Below are positions 54,930 to 63,471 of a DNA stretch of 64,000 bases, in pieces. This stretch comes from JBHOQS01 sp042408875 (GTDB taxonomy: Bacteria; Chloroflexota; UBA11872; JBHOQS01). The position numbers and the translations under genes are program-made. The stretch is taken from contig JBHOQS010000023.1 in the NCBI GenBank assembly GCA_042408875.1, positions 186,001-250,000 on the forward strand. The letters are read 5' to 3'. Under the pieces are notes generated by a model that made no database searches, had not been told where the DNA came from, and saw only the letters and a program-made list of their open reading frames with translations. Positions within the stretch are counted from its first letter, which is position 1; the number at the start of each line of letters is the position of its first letter.

Positions 54930-56609
54930 CTACTGCGGCACCCGTCCGGGGAAGACCAGGGCGTAGTCGCTGCCCACATTAGCGCGCTCGACCCGCCATT
55001 CGGGGGGATTGAGCGGGTCGTACGTCAACACAGCCCGCTGGAAGGCTTGGATCATAATGACGCGCCCAGTGGCAGGGCCCTTATCTACGGTCGCCTCGAT
55101 GGGTTCGGTGAGCGGCAGGCCCACATCATGGAGCCAGCCGCCCGGGAAGAGATCAGCGCGGTTAATATAGTCCCAGAAGACCTGCGCCACGTTGTGCCCG
55201 GCGGCCGGCTGAAGGCCGGCTGAGAAGGGTACAAACACAGAGCCGTCCGGATTACGCTGTACTCCGCCGCTGAAGCCGGACGGCGCCGGCCGGAGCTTGG
55301 CGGGATCGGCCTCGGCAGCGAGGGTCCGGTAAGTCTGCGTAGAGCGGTCACCGCCGACCGGGATATCGGCTTTCGCGGCCAGGAGCTCGTCGGCCAGAAG
55401 CCCATACAAGAACTGCCAGTTCGGATCCGGGGACTCTCCCGTGTGATCCTCCAGCCGGGCCTTTTCGAAGTACTGCACCCAGCGCTGATCCTGGAACACC
55501 GCAGGTGAGATCGCCCGGCCCATCACGCGGAAACCGTCATAGCGGTCGTAGTAGCTTCTGAAGCGTGCGTCCACGGCGTATTCGCGAAGCGGCCGCGGTG
55601 TGGCGGTCGCCGCAGGGGTGGCCGTCGGAGAAGGTGTCGGCGTCGCCGCAGGCGTCGGCGTGGCTGTCGGCACCGGCGTGACGTTCGCCTGAGCCACAAC
55701 GATTGCATCGATGTCGATCAGACTATCCGAGGAGGCGCCGTTACGCGCTCCGGTGGCCTCGATACGGATGATATGTGGCACATCCGGCCGCAGGCCGTCA
55801 TAGACCCGGATGACCCCGAACTGCTCTGTCGCGGCGTAGAGATCGACGTCCTCCTCACGCTCACCGCCGTCGATCATCACGTGTGCGATGCCACGGTTGG
55901 GCCCGCGGGCACCAACCCAAGCGACATAGCTGCCGCTGAAGCGGAAGCGCACGAAGGAGCGCGGCTCGCGGCTCTGCTCCACGCTCCCGCCGCTAGCGCG
56001 ACTATCACGCACCCGGCTCCAGGTGCCCCCGTAGATCATCGCCGGGTCGTCGTTCTCGAAGCGCAGTTGGGGTCCCGACGGGAGCGGTGTTCCGGCCAGG
56101 GCCGTCCCCTGCCCAATCACCAGGAAGGCGTCGACATCAACAAAGGTATCGGTCGAAAGCCCGTTGCGGGTACCAGTGACCTCGATGCGGATCGTGTGCG
56201 TTGCGTCGCCCTGCATCCCGCCCCACGTGAAGCTCTGCTGGAACTGCTCGGTAGGGGCGTACAGGTCGAAGTTCTCTTCGCGTACCTGCCCGTCGATGAT
56301 CACGCGGGCGATCCCGCGATTGGGCCCTTTGCCAAACACCCACGTGACGAAAGGACCGGTGAAGGTGTACGTCACGGCCGCGCCGGCTGCGCGGGCCTGA
56401 TGGAAGCTCCCGCCGCTGGCGCGACTTTCCTGCACCACTGACCACGTGCCGCGGTAGATGACCGACGGATCGTTGTTTTCGATACGCGTCGATGCCTCCT
56501 GCCCGAAGGCTGCTGGCTGGAGCATAACCGCGAGAAGGAGCGCGAGGCTTGTCAGTGCCGCGGCGGCGCGCCCTGGTTTGGGCATTCGCGGCGGGAAGAG
56601 CAGGCTCAT
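54930..56609 (-). CDS. Exported protein with two tandem beta-sandwich (CBM-like) domains
   Basis: 559 residues. The signal peptide is followed by two homologous ~135-residue domains. Each runs from ENNDPSVIYRGTWS or ENDDPAMIYGGTWS, through SRASGGS and GPNRGIA, to IRIEVTGTRNGLS or IRIEATGARNGAS. They resemble galactose-binding-like carbohydrate-binding modules. A long Pro/Thr/Ala linker leads to a C-terminal domain with SYYDRYDGFRVMGRAIS and VQYFEKARLEDH. Probably binds polysaccharide or cell envelope. ATG 56609 has AAGGAGA 9 bases upstream. Confidence 0.75.
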   Translation of the reverse strand: MSLLFPPRMPKPGRAAAALTSLALLLAVMLQPAAFGQEASTRIENNDPSVIYRGTWSVVQESRASGGSFHQARAAGAAVTYTFTGPFVTWVFGKGPNRGIARVIIDGQVREENFDLYAPTEQFQQSFTWGGMQGDATHTIRIEVTGTRNGLSTDTFVDVDAFLVIGQGTALAGTPLPSGPQLRFENDDPAMIYGGTWSRVRDSRASGGSVEQSREPRSFVRFRFSGSYVAWVGARGPNRGIAHVMIDGGEREEDVDLYAATEQFGVIRVYDGLRPDVPHIIRIEATGARNGASSDSLIDIDAIVVAQANVTPVPTATPTPAATPTPSPTATPAATATPRPLREYAVDARFRSYYDRYDGFRVMGRAISPAVFQDQRWVQYFEKARLEDHTGESPDPNWQFLYGLLADELLAAKADIPVGGDRSTQTYRTLAAEADPAKLRPAPSGFSGGVQRNPDGSVFVPFSAGLQPAAGHNVAQVFWDYINRADLFPGGWLHDVGLPLTEPIEATVDKGPATGRVIMIQAFQRAVLTYDPLNPPEWRVERANVGSDYALVFPGRVPQ

Positions 56610-56698
56610 ACGGGAAGTCTCCTTGCCATGCGAGAGTGCATCATCACAGGCGTCCCAGCGGACGGCCACGATACCTCTGACGGGCCTTCCCCGCATAT

Positions 56699-56729
56699 AT
56701 ATACGAGCGAACACGCCCGTCTCCACAAG
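56699..56729 (-). promoter_or_regulatory. Possible promoter of the CBM-like protein gene
   Basis: On the minus strand TTGTGG precedes a TATATATATA run at a spacing of 18-19 bases. Confidence 0.35.
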
Positions 56730-56877
56730 CCGGCCAGGCCATGCGAGGAGATCGGGCGTGGCCCAGGATGCTCGTCCACGAAGCACAACGTGTCAGGCGC
56801 AGGGGCGGTTGCATGAGGGCAACATTATACCGCTCCCCGGCGCTACGCCAAACCACCCTGGGGGCAGTAAGAGGAGA

Positions 56878-57327
56878 CTACCCACGCGAGGGCTCGTCGC
56901 CAGCGCCCGAGCCCCCAGCATCCTGCGATCCGTTCTCCCCTTCACCCGCCGCCTCGCCCTGGGCCGGCGACCGCAGCCGCAAGAGCTCCATCAGCGTTGC
57001 TACGCCACCGGCGGACTCCCGCTCGTTGGCGTACTCGAGGAGGATGCGGAAAGTCTTGAGCAGTACCGAGCGGCCGACGTGCTCACCGCTCAGCACCATA
57101 TCAAAGGGGACACGCTGGACAATCAGCCAGCACTCATCCTCAGTGAGCGCAAGGGGCAGATACTTGGGTGGGAACGGCTTGCCGCGACGATCCTCGAACT
57201 CAACCAGGATCGCCATGACTTTCAAGAGCAGGTCGCGCTCGAGGCGCCGCGGGTCGTTCATCTCGCGGCTGCGCACGGTATATTCAATTGCCCAGCATTC
57301 CCCTTCGCTAACCTCAATGATTTTCAC
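56878..57327 (-). CDS. Small cytoplasmic protein of unknown function
   Basis: 149 residues that I do not recognise. It has two internally similar segments, MKIIEVSEGECWAIEYTV and LPLALTEDECWLIVQRV, each with an E-C-W-x-I core. The intervening helix is LERDLLLKVMAILVEFED, matched later by VGRSVLLKTFRILLEYANE. This suggests an ancient duplication. The C-terminus is acidic, Gly/Ser-rich and probably disordered. It is monocistronic. Confidence 0.6.
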   Translation of the reverse strand: MKIIEVSEGECWAIEYTVRSREMNDPRRLERDLLLKVMAILVEFEDRRGKPFPPKYLPLALTEDECWLIVQRVPFDMVLSGEHVGRSVLLKTFRILLEYANERESAGGVATLMELLRLRSPAQGEAAGEGENGSQDAGGSGAGDEPSRG

Positions 57328-57442
57328 GACCTACCTCCACAGGCGTACGTCACCACGCCTGGATGTAAGCCGGTGACCGTGCAGCCAGCCGCCGCGCCGG
57401 ATCCAGCCATCTGAGGTTGGGTGCGTCCAATGCGACTGTAGA

Positions 57443-57473
57443 GCGGCGCCGGGCCTTCGTTGCCCGGCGCCGC
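57443..57473. terminator. Terminator-like hairpin after korB
   Basis: GCGGCGCCGGGC, a 7-base loop, and perfect complement, about 50 bases beyond the korB stop. No T run. Confidence 0.5.
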
Positions 57474-57524
57474 GGGAGCAGCCCGCGGCTGCCCAGACAG
57501 GAGTACCGCGGGCCGTGTCCGGCG

Positions 57525-58385
57525 CTAGCTGAATCGCGCGAACAGGCTCTCCAGCAACTTCGGCGCGTTCTCCTCGCCACCCTTGATCTGCGTGGCGATA
57601 TGATCCTCGAAGCTCTCACCCTCGCACTGATAGAAGAGGCCAGTGTAGAGCGGATCCGGCTGCTGCGCCAGCTTCATCGCCGCAACGAGATCGCGCACGT
57701 TATGCTCGGCCGGCACCGGTGCGATTTCTTCACGGTAAAACTGGAAGGTATTTACTTTGTTAAATGTCGGACACGGGCTATAGACATCGATCACTGCGAA
57801 ACCCTTGTGGTCGATGCCTTTCACAATCAGGTCGGCTACCTCTTTAGGCTTCCCAGAGAAGGCCCGCGCCACAAACGTTGCCCCGCACGCCAGCGCCAGC
57901 AAGATCGGGTTGATCGGCCGGTCCGGGGCTCCCTGTGGCGTGGACTTCGACACGTAGCCGACCGCGCTAGTCGGCGACGCCTGGCCTTTGGTCAGGCCAT
58001 ACGTGGCATTATCCATGATCACATAAGTGATGTCCAGGTTCCGCCGCGCCGCGTGCACGAAGTGCCCGGCACCGATCGCGAAGGCATCGCCATCGCCGCT
58101 AAATACGAGTACCTTCAGGTTCGGGTTCGCCACACGAATGCCAGTCGCCACGGGCATGGCCCGGCCATGGATGCTGTGGAACCCGTACGTAGACATAAAG
58201 TACGGTAGCCGGCTCGAGCAGCCAATGCCCGACACCGCTACCACATCCTTCGGGTCGAAGCCTTTGGTGCGCAGGGCATTGTAGACGGCGTTGAGCACGC
58301 CGAAGTCACCACAGCCCGGGCACCAGGTCGGCTTCTCATCACTCTTGTACGTCTCCAGCGTACGCTGGACGAGCTCGACCGCCAT
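57525..58385 (-). CDS. korB: 2-oxoacid:ferredoxin oxidoreductase, beta subunit
   Basis: 286 residues, the thiamine-diphosphate-binding subunit. It has PTWCPGCGDFGVLNA (Cys for the Fe-S cluster and the start of the TPP domain), SGIGCSSRLPYF, the TPP/Mg loop FSGDGDAFAIGAGHFVHAARRN with DNATYGLTKGQ, and CPTFNKVNTF. With KorA it oxidatively decarboxylates 2-oxoglutarate (or a related 2-oxoacid), reducing ferredoxin. Substrate preference cannot be fixed from sequence. Confidence 0.93.
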   Translation of the reverse strand: MAVELVQRTLETYKSDEKPTWCPGCGDFGVLNAVYNALRTKGFDPKDVVAVSGIGCSSRLPYFMSTYGFHSIHGRAMPVATGIRVANPNLKVLVFSGDGDAFAIGAGHFVHAARRNLDITYVIMDNATYGLTKGQASPTSAVGYVSKSTPQGAPDRPINPILLALACGATFVARAFSGKPKEVADLIVKGIDHKGFAVIDVYSPCPTFNKVNTFQFYREEIAPVPAEHNVRDLVAAMKLAQQPDPLYTGLFYQCEGESFEDHIATQIKGGEENAPKLLESLFARFS

Positions 58386-58574
58386 TGGTCTGTGTTCTCC
58401 TCACTTCGGGTTACTATCCCTCGGGTTCCGAAGGGAAGGTTCGAGACCGTCCCCTCGATATCGCGAGCACCAGGACCACTTGTCTCCCAGAGGGAGACGG
58501 GACATCATCTGTCGAGAGAGGCGGGTTTAAAACCCGCTCCTCCCATGCTGCACTGGCCGCTCCTATCTAGGATC
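58386..58574. repeat. Palindrome-rich spacer splitting korA and korB
   Basis: A 189-base gap with two palindromes: GTCTCCC-AGA-GGGAGAC near 58482-58498 and GCGGGTTT-A-AAACCCGC near 58521-58537. The gap is unusual for an operon whose products form one complex. These could be REP-like insertions or processing/attenuation sites. Confidence 0.6.
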
Positions 58575-60350
58575 CTACCGCGTCGCACCGGCACGCACGG
58601 GAGCCACCTGCTCTACCGCCTGGGCGATCCGGTGGGCCAGCTCACGCACACGGAACGGTACACCGCCATACGTGTTGATGCGTACCACCTCGCGAGCATA
58701 GCGCGCCACCACCAGGTCGGCGAACTGCCCGCTATAGTTCACCTCTGGCACAATCACGATCCGCTTCGACGCCAGCCACGGCTCGATCTGGTGATCCGGC
58801 AGTGGACGGAGCATCTTCGGCGCCAGCAGGTCGGCATGGATCCCGCGTGACCGCAGCAGATCGATCGCCTCGATGACTGCGCCGGCCGTCGATCCCCAGG
58901 TCAGGATCCCAATGTCGGCGCGGGGGTCGCCGTACCGCTCCGGCTCTGGCGCATCCTGGCGCGCCGCCATGATCTTGCGGAAGCGCTTCTCTGTCATAGA
59001 GGCGTGCGTCCGCACATCATAGCGCGGCCGCCCCACCTCATTGTGTTCGAGGCCCATCGCCACGTACTGGCCGCCCTCCATGCCAGGCAAGCTCATCGGC
59101 GAGATACCGCTCTCAGTGAGCGCATAGCGCAGGTAGCGATCGCCCTCAGCCGCAGCGCCGTTGGCCCGGCCGTTCGGCTGGTAGAGCAACCGGCTCTCGA
59201 TGCGCACCTTGCTCAGGTCAGGCTTCTCGATGCTCTCTGTGCGGACTGCCAGCACCGTATCAGAGAGCAGGATCACCGGCGTCTGGTACTTCTCCGCCAG
59301 ATTGAAGGCGTTGATAATCTGGTAGAAGCAGTCCGCCACCGACGTCGGCGCCAGCACGATGCGTGGCACCTCGCCATGGCCGCCGAGCGCCGCCAGGTAG
59401 AGGTCGCCCTGCTCATGACGCGTGGGCATGCCGGTCGACGGACCAGCGCGCTGCGCATCCACGACCACGACGGGGATCTCTGCCATCGTAGCCAGGCCCA
59501 GCGCCTCCACCATCAGGCTAAAGCCCGGCCCGGAGGTCGAGGTCATCGCCTTCTTGCCTGCGTAGGAGGCACCGATGCACATCGTAATAGCCGAGATCTC
59601 GTCCTCTGCCTGGATCACCGCACCGCCCACGCGGGGGAGCGCCTCCGCCAGGAACTCCATGATGTCTGAGGCCGGCGTGATCGGATAGCCAGCGAAGAAG
59701 CGGCAGCCAGCCGCGATCGCACCGATCGAGAGCGCCTGGTTGCCCGATACGACCATGATGTTCTCGGCCGGCTGCGGCGTGGTGAGCTGGTACTGCTCCC
59801 GATCGGGAATATGCTCTAAAACATATCTGCGGCCTGCCTCGACAGCGGCCAGATTACTCGGCAGCAGTGCCTGGTACTTGCCGAAGCGATCGACGACAAG
59901 CTTATTGAGCTGCTCGCTGGCCAGCCCGAACAGCGTTGCTGCCGCCGCGAATGCCACGACGTTCTTGCCACGATCGAACTTGAGTTGTACCTTCGAGATC
60001 TCGGTGAGCGGGAAGGCCACCTGCCGGAAGGTCCCACCCTCAGGGGGAGCGACCTCCGCCGGGTCATAGATCAGCAGCCCACCGGGCTTGAGGTCCTGAA
60101 TATTGAGGTCGTACGCTTCCTGCGTCTCAGCCAGGAGAATATCGACGTCGTCGCCGCGGGAGTAGATGCGGCCATTCGAGAGGCGTACCTGGTAGACTGA
60201 GTGTCCCCCTTTGATCTCTGCCGGTGGAAGGAAGTCGGTGAGGACACGAAACCCAGAGCGAGCAGCGGCCTGCGCCAGCAGTTGACCAGTGCTCTGGATG
60301 CCTTCACCAGCCTCGCCAGCGATACGAATGACGAAATCCTGCTGTGCCAT
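58575..60350 (-). CDS. korA: 2-oxoacid:ferredoxin oxidoreductase, fused gamma-alpha subunit
   Basis: 591 residues. The N-terminal gamma domain has RIAGEAGEGIQSTGQLLAQAA and GGHSVYQVRLSNG; the alpha domain has SGNQALSIGAIAAGCRFFAGYPITPASDI, QAEDEISAITMCIGASYAGKKAMTSTSGPG and a PVVVVDAQRAGPSTGMPTRHEQGDL segment. The fusion is typical of Kor enzymes. ATG 60350 has GGAGG 5 bases upstream. Confidence 0.93.
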   Translation of the reverse strand: MAQQDFVIRIAGEAGEGIQSTGQLLAQAAARSGFRVLTDFLPPAEIKGGHSVYQVRLSNGRIYSRGDDVDILLAETQEAYDLNIQDLKPGGLLIYDPAEVAPPEGGTFRQVAFPLTEISKVQLKFDRGKNVVAFAAAATLFGLASEQLNKLVVDRFGKYQALLPSNLAAVEAGRRYVLEHIPDREQYQLTTPQPAENIMVVSGNQALSIGAIAAGCRFFAGYPITPASDIMEFLAEALPRVGGAVIQAEDEISAITMCIGASYAGKKAMTSTSGPGFSLMVEALGLATMAEIPVVVVDAQRAGPSTGMPTRHEQGDLYLAALGGHGEVPRIVLAPTSVADCFYQIINAFNLAEKYQTPVILLSDTVLAVRTESIEKPDLSKVRIESRLLYQPNGRANGAAAEGDRYLRYALTESGISPMSLPGMEGGQYVAMGLEHNEVGRPRYDVRTHASMTEKRFRKIMAARQDAPEPERYGDPRADIGILTWGSTAGAVIEAIDLLRSRGIHADLLAPKMLRPLPDHQIEPWLASKRIVIVPEVNYSGQFADLVVARYAREVVRINTYGGVPFRVRELAHRIAQAVEQVAPVRAGATR

Positions 60351-60435
60351 GATTCCTCCAGCGCCCCCATTGGCGCTCACCCCAGCCATTGCCTCTCCCG
60401 AGGTAACGCCGGGTCTGTTCAGCCTTGCGGTCGCT

Positions 60436-60441
60436 ATTGTA
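60436..60441 (-). promoter_or_regulatory. Possible extended -10 of korAB
   Basis: TGTTACAAT on the minus strand, about 85 bases before the korA start. No clear -35. Confidence 0.35.
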
Positions 60442-60472
60442 ACACGTTTCCTGACAAGGCATGCATCAGTCT

Positions 60473-60763
60473 TTACAGGGCATGCACCAGCTCGACCTGA
60501 ACATCCAGGACCTCTGCCTCGGCGTGAGCCTCGACGAAGCGAACGATGCGGTTAATCATCTCGTTGGCGTGCTGCGCATCTCCCGACACGCACGCCGCGC
60601 CGATCACCGCGCGCTGCCAGAGATCCTGGTCAGCCACCTCGGCGACAGAAGCATTGAACCGCGCTCGCAGCTTCTCAACCAGCGAGCGCACCACCTGACG
60701 CTTGCCCTTCAGCGAGTGGTTGTCGTGGAGATGAAGCGTGATCGTACAGGCAGCAATGACCAT
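60473..60763 (-). CDS. DUF503 (YlxP-like) family protein
   Basis: 96 residues. The family opening MVIAACTITLHLHDNHSLKGKRQVVRSLVEKLRARFNASVAEV is clear, followed by the second strand-helix pair with QRAVIGAACVSGD. Relatives are small ferredoxin-like-fold proteins, sometimes near ribosome-biogenesis genes; their function is poorly known. The ATG at 60763 directly abuts a repeat array and has no evident Shine-Dalgarno sequence. Confidence 0.88.
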   Translation of the reverse strand: MVIAACTITLHLHDNHSLKGKRQVVRSLVEKLRARFNASVAEVADQDLWQRAVIGAACVSGDAQHANEMINRIVRFVEAHAEAEVLDVQVELVHAL

Positions 60764-61083
60764 AGGATGACCATCAGGATGATCATTAAAAGAATGACTA
60801 AAGAATGACTATGGAAATAGAATAAAATAACCATAAAAACATAACCATAAAACATGAAATGAGCCGTTAAAGAGTCCATACAGCGCTGCGCAACGCCCGG
60901 CGAGCAGGCGCGATATACTGCTCACCGGATATACGACCCCTGGTCACGCTTCAAGTATACGCCATCACGGCGCGTGCACGAGCGCACGAGGACAGTACGC
61001 TTGCGTCTCTCTTGCCGGTGCGCTACCCTTCTGCTAGCGCCGCCCGATCGCACCGGGTGGCCTGAACGGGCTGTGAGCCGGCG
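60764..61083. repeat. Leader repeats of the DUF503 gene and pyrD upstream region
   Basis: 60764-60855 carries AGGATGACCATC, AGGATGATCATT, two AGAATGACTA units and two ATAACCATAAAA units, all A+T-rich, starting at the DUF503 start codon. TATACT at 60914-60919 (plus strand) may serve pyrD. No gene. Confidence 0.75.
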
Positions 61084-62046
61084 ATGACTGTGAACCTGCG
61101 CGTTAATCTGGCGCCGTCCCACCCGAAAGGGCTGTGGCTGCCCAATCCGGTGATGACCGCTTCTGGCACCTTCGGCTACGGCACGGAGTATCGCCCACGG
61201 GAAGACCTGGCGCGCATCGGCGCGATCATCTGCAAAGGCACGACGCTACATCCTCGCGCCGGCCATGCGCCGCCCCGCGTGGCGGAGACGCCGGCCGGCA
61301 TGCTCAACGCCATCGGCCTGCAGAACCTCGGCGTTGACGAGGTCATCCGTACTAAGGCGCCGGTCTGGGCGACCTTTCCCATCCCGGTGCTAGTGAACGT
61401 GGCGGGGGAGAGCGTCGAGGAGTACGTTGAGGTCGCCCGCCGGCTGGAAGGGGTAGCGGGCATCGCCGGGCTCGAGCTCAATGTCTCCTGCCCGAATACG
61501 GCGCGCGGTGGCATACTGTTCGGCTGCGATCCGGCCATGGCCGCAGAGGTCACGCGGGCGGTGTTGGGGGTCACAAGCCTGCCGGTCATGGTCAAGCTCA
61601 CGCCCAATGTGGCAGACATACGGCCAGTTGCTGAAGCGGTGGTTCAGGCCGGTGCGCACGCCGTCTCGCTGATCAATACGCTCCCCGGCATGGCGATCGA
61701 CCTGCGGGCGCGCGCGCCGTACCTCGCTGCAGGTAACGGCGGGCTCTCCGGCCCAGCGATCAAGCCGGTGGCGCTGCGCATGGTCTACCAGGTGGCCCAG
61801 GTGGTGGATGTGCCCGTCGTAGGCGTAGGTGGCATTATGAACGCCGAAGATGCATTGGAGTTCATCGTGGCCGGCGCAACGGCTGTGCAGGTAGGGACCG
61901 CCACCTTCGTGAACCCGCGGGCGCCCGTTGAGATCGCCGACGGTATACGAGCCTACCTCGAGGGACATGGCATCCATGATCTCAGCGAGCTGCGCGGCGC
62001 AGCGCTGCCGGCGACCGCGCGCCGGGAGCTCCGCCGTGCTGACTAG
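61084..62046 (+). CDS. pyrD: Dihydroorotate dehydrogenase, catalytic subunit (class 1B-like)
   Basis: 320 residues. It oxidises dihydroorotate to orotate in pyrimidine synthesis. FMN-barrel marks are LWLPNPVMTASGTFGYGTEY, AIICKGTT, GMLNAIGLQNLGVD, LELNVSCPNTARGG with the catalytic Cys, VMVKLTPNV, GLSGPAIKPVAL and VPVVGVGGIMNAEDALEFIVAGATAVQVGTA. No pyrK electron-transfer subunit is adjacent. pyrE follows after 140 bases. Confidence 0.95.
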   Translation: MTVNLRVNLAPSHPKGLWLPNPVMTASGTFGYGTEYRPREDLARIGAIICKGTTLHPRAGHAPPRVAETPAGMLNAIGLQNLGVDEVIRTKAPVWATFPIPVLVNVAGESVEEYVEVARRLEGVAGIAGLELNVSCPNTARGGILFGCDPAMAAEVTRAVLGVTSLPVMVKLTPNVADIRPVAEAVVQAGAHAVSLINTLPGMAIDLRARAPYLAAGNGGLSGPAIKPVALRMVYQVAQVVDVPVVGVGGIMNAEDALEFIVAGATAVQVGTATFVNPRAPVEIADGIRAYLEGHGIHDLSELRGAALPATARRELRRAD

Positions 62047-62104
62047 GAGGTCTCCCAGATCGCGGTGAGCGCGACTGCCGGCTGAGGCGTACTCGATTGT
62101 GAGC

Positions 62105-62180
62105 GACTAGAAGTTACTAACTATAAGTTACTATAAGTATCTGTTTGCAACTGCGCGCAACTGTTCGCCACCGTTGGAGA
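62105..62180. repeat. 10-base-period leader upstream of pyrE
   Basis: In register every 10 bases: CTATAAGTTA (62121), CTATAAGTAT, CTGTTTGCAA, CTGCGCGCAA, CTGTTCGCCA. The array ends against the GGAG ribosome site of pyrE. Confidence 0.75.
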
Positions 62181-62186
62181 GCTGCT

Positions 62187-62762
62187 GTGACCATTGAGGA
62201 TGAGGTCCTTCGCGCCTTTGAGGAGGCAGGTGCGATCAAGCGCGGCCATTTCCTGCTCTCCTCTGGCCTGCACTCGGACGTGTACTGGGAAAAGTTTGAG
62301 GTGCTGCAGTGGCCGCGCTACACCGAGCCGCTGTGCCGGCGTATTGCCAAGCTGTTTCAAGGTGACAATATCGAGGTCGTGGCCGGGCCAACGATCGGTG
62401 GCGTCGTGCTCGCGTACGCCACTGCACGGGCTCTTGACGTACGCGCCGCCTATGCCGAGGAACGCCCCGACGGCCCCGGCCGGGTCTTCCGCCGCGGCCG
62501 GGGCATCCGTCCGGGCGAGCGTGTGCTGATCGTCGATGATGTGCTCACCACCGGAGGATCGGTGCGCGAGGTGATCGCGGCTGTCGAGCAGGCAGGCGGG
62601 ATCATCGCCGGGATCTGTGTGCTCGTAGACCGTAGCACCGCGCCGGTTGACCTTGGCTACCCCTGGCGTGCCCTGGCCAAAGTCACCGTGCAGAGCTGGC
62701 CACCGGCAAAATGCCCGCTCTGCCTCGCCGGAGCACCGCTCCAGAAGCTCGGCGGCACCTAG
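62187..62762 (+). CDS. pyrE: Orotate phosphoribosyltransferase
   Basis: 191 residues. It joins orotate to PRPP to form OMP. The marks are GHFLLSSGLHSDVYWEKF, VVAGPTIGGVVLAYATARAL and the PRPP loop RVLIVDDVLTTGGSVREV. GTG 62187 has GGAG 8 bases upstream; the open frame to 62145 would translate the leader repeats. A Cys pair near the C-terminus (KCPLCLAG) is a possible small metal knuckle. Confidence 0.94.
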   Translation: MTIEDEVLRAFEEAGAIKRGHFLLSSGLHSDVYWEKFEVLQWPRYTEPLCRRIAKLFQGDNIEVVAGPTIGGVVLAYATARALDVRAAYAEERPDGPGRVFRRGRGIRPGERVLIVDDVLTTGGSVREVIAAVEQAGGIIAGICVLVDRSTAPVDLGYPWRALAKVTVQSWPPAKCPLCLAGAPLQKLGGT

Positions 62763-62780
62763 CAGCGCTCCAAGCCAAGT

Positions 62781-63320
62781 CTACGGCACACCCCATCCGG
62801 CGCGGATCTTCGGCGTGCGCTGGACCCACCAGCCCAGCACTAGGGCGTAGACGAGGTGTGCAATCAGGAATGACAGCCAGGAGGCCTCCTGGGCGATCCG
62901 CGGGTTGATCACCGGCAGGAAGACGAACTGGGCCCAGAACCACAGCAGCGGGCCGAGCACAATGCTCCAGGCGATAGGCGGGCCCGGCAGCGTCGGTAGC
63001 AACAGCGTGAACAGCAGGCCGATCCCCAGAGAGAGCTGAATATGCAGGATGAACCCGAGCGCCAGGAGGGAGAAATCGAACTGCGTTAGCGTCTCCTCAG
63101 AAGCATTGAGCATCGGACGTACAATCGTCGCTCCAACCAGGTTCAGCGGATACCAGGGACCCTTTCCCATCAGGATGCCGGAGAGCATGGCGACAATGGC
63201 CATGGCGACTCCGCCTAAGAAGCCGCCTGCTAGTCCGGCCGAATAGGGGTACACTTCCTTCGGGACAACGTGCTCTTCTTCGCGGTCGGCCACCTGGCCG
63301 GTCACCGTCACCTGCGACAT
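62781..63320 (-). CDS. Four-helix membrane protein of unknown function
   Basis: 179 residues. About four membrane helices (GGFLGGVAMAIVAMLSGILM, LLALGFILHIQLSLGIGLLF, WSIVLGPLLWFWAQFVFLPV, WLSFLIAHLVYALVLGWWV) follow a charged 25-residue head. The helix-rich pattern with conserved-looking His residues (LHIQ, AHLVYA) could bind haem or metal, but this is not demonstrated. It converges with pyrE, 18 bases apart. Confidence 0.6.
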   Translation of the reverse strand: MSQVTVTGQVADREEEHVVPKEVYPYSAGLAGGFLGGVAMAIVAMLSGILMGKGPWYPLNLVGATIVRPMLNASEETLTQFDFSLLALGFILHIQLSLGIGLLFTLLLPTLPGPPIAWSIVLGPLLWFWAQFVFLPVINPRIAQEASWLSFLIAHLVYALVLGWWVQRTPKIRAGWGVP

Positions 63321-63471
63321 GCTGTGTCCCCCTTTCCGAACAGAACGAGCCTACATAAACTACAAGTGGCAAGTAGGGAGGGAGACTGCTCGCTGTTCTC
63401 CACCCCTTGCCAGTCCCTACCCGGAATTCTATCATCGCAGGACGGTGCCGCTACACATCCGGGCGCCGTCT

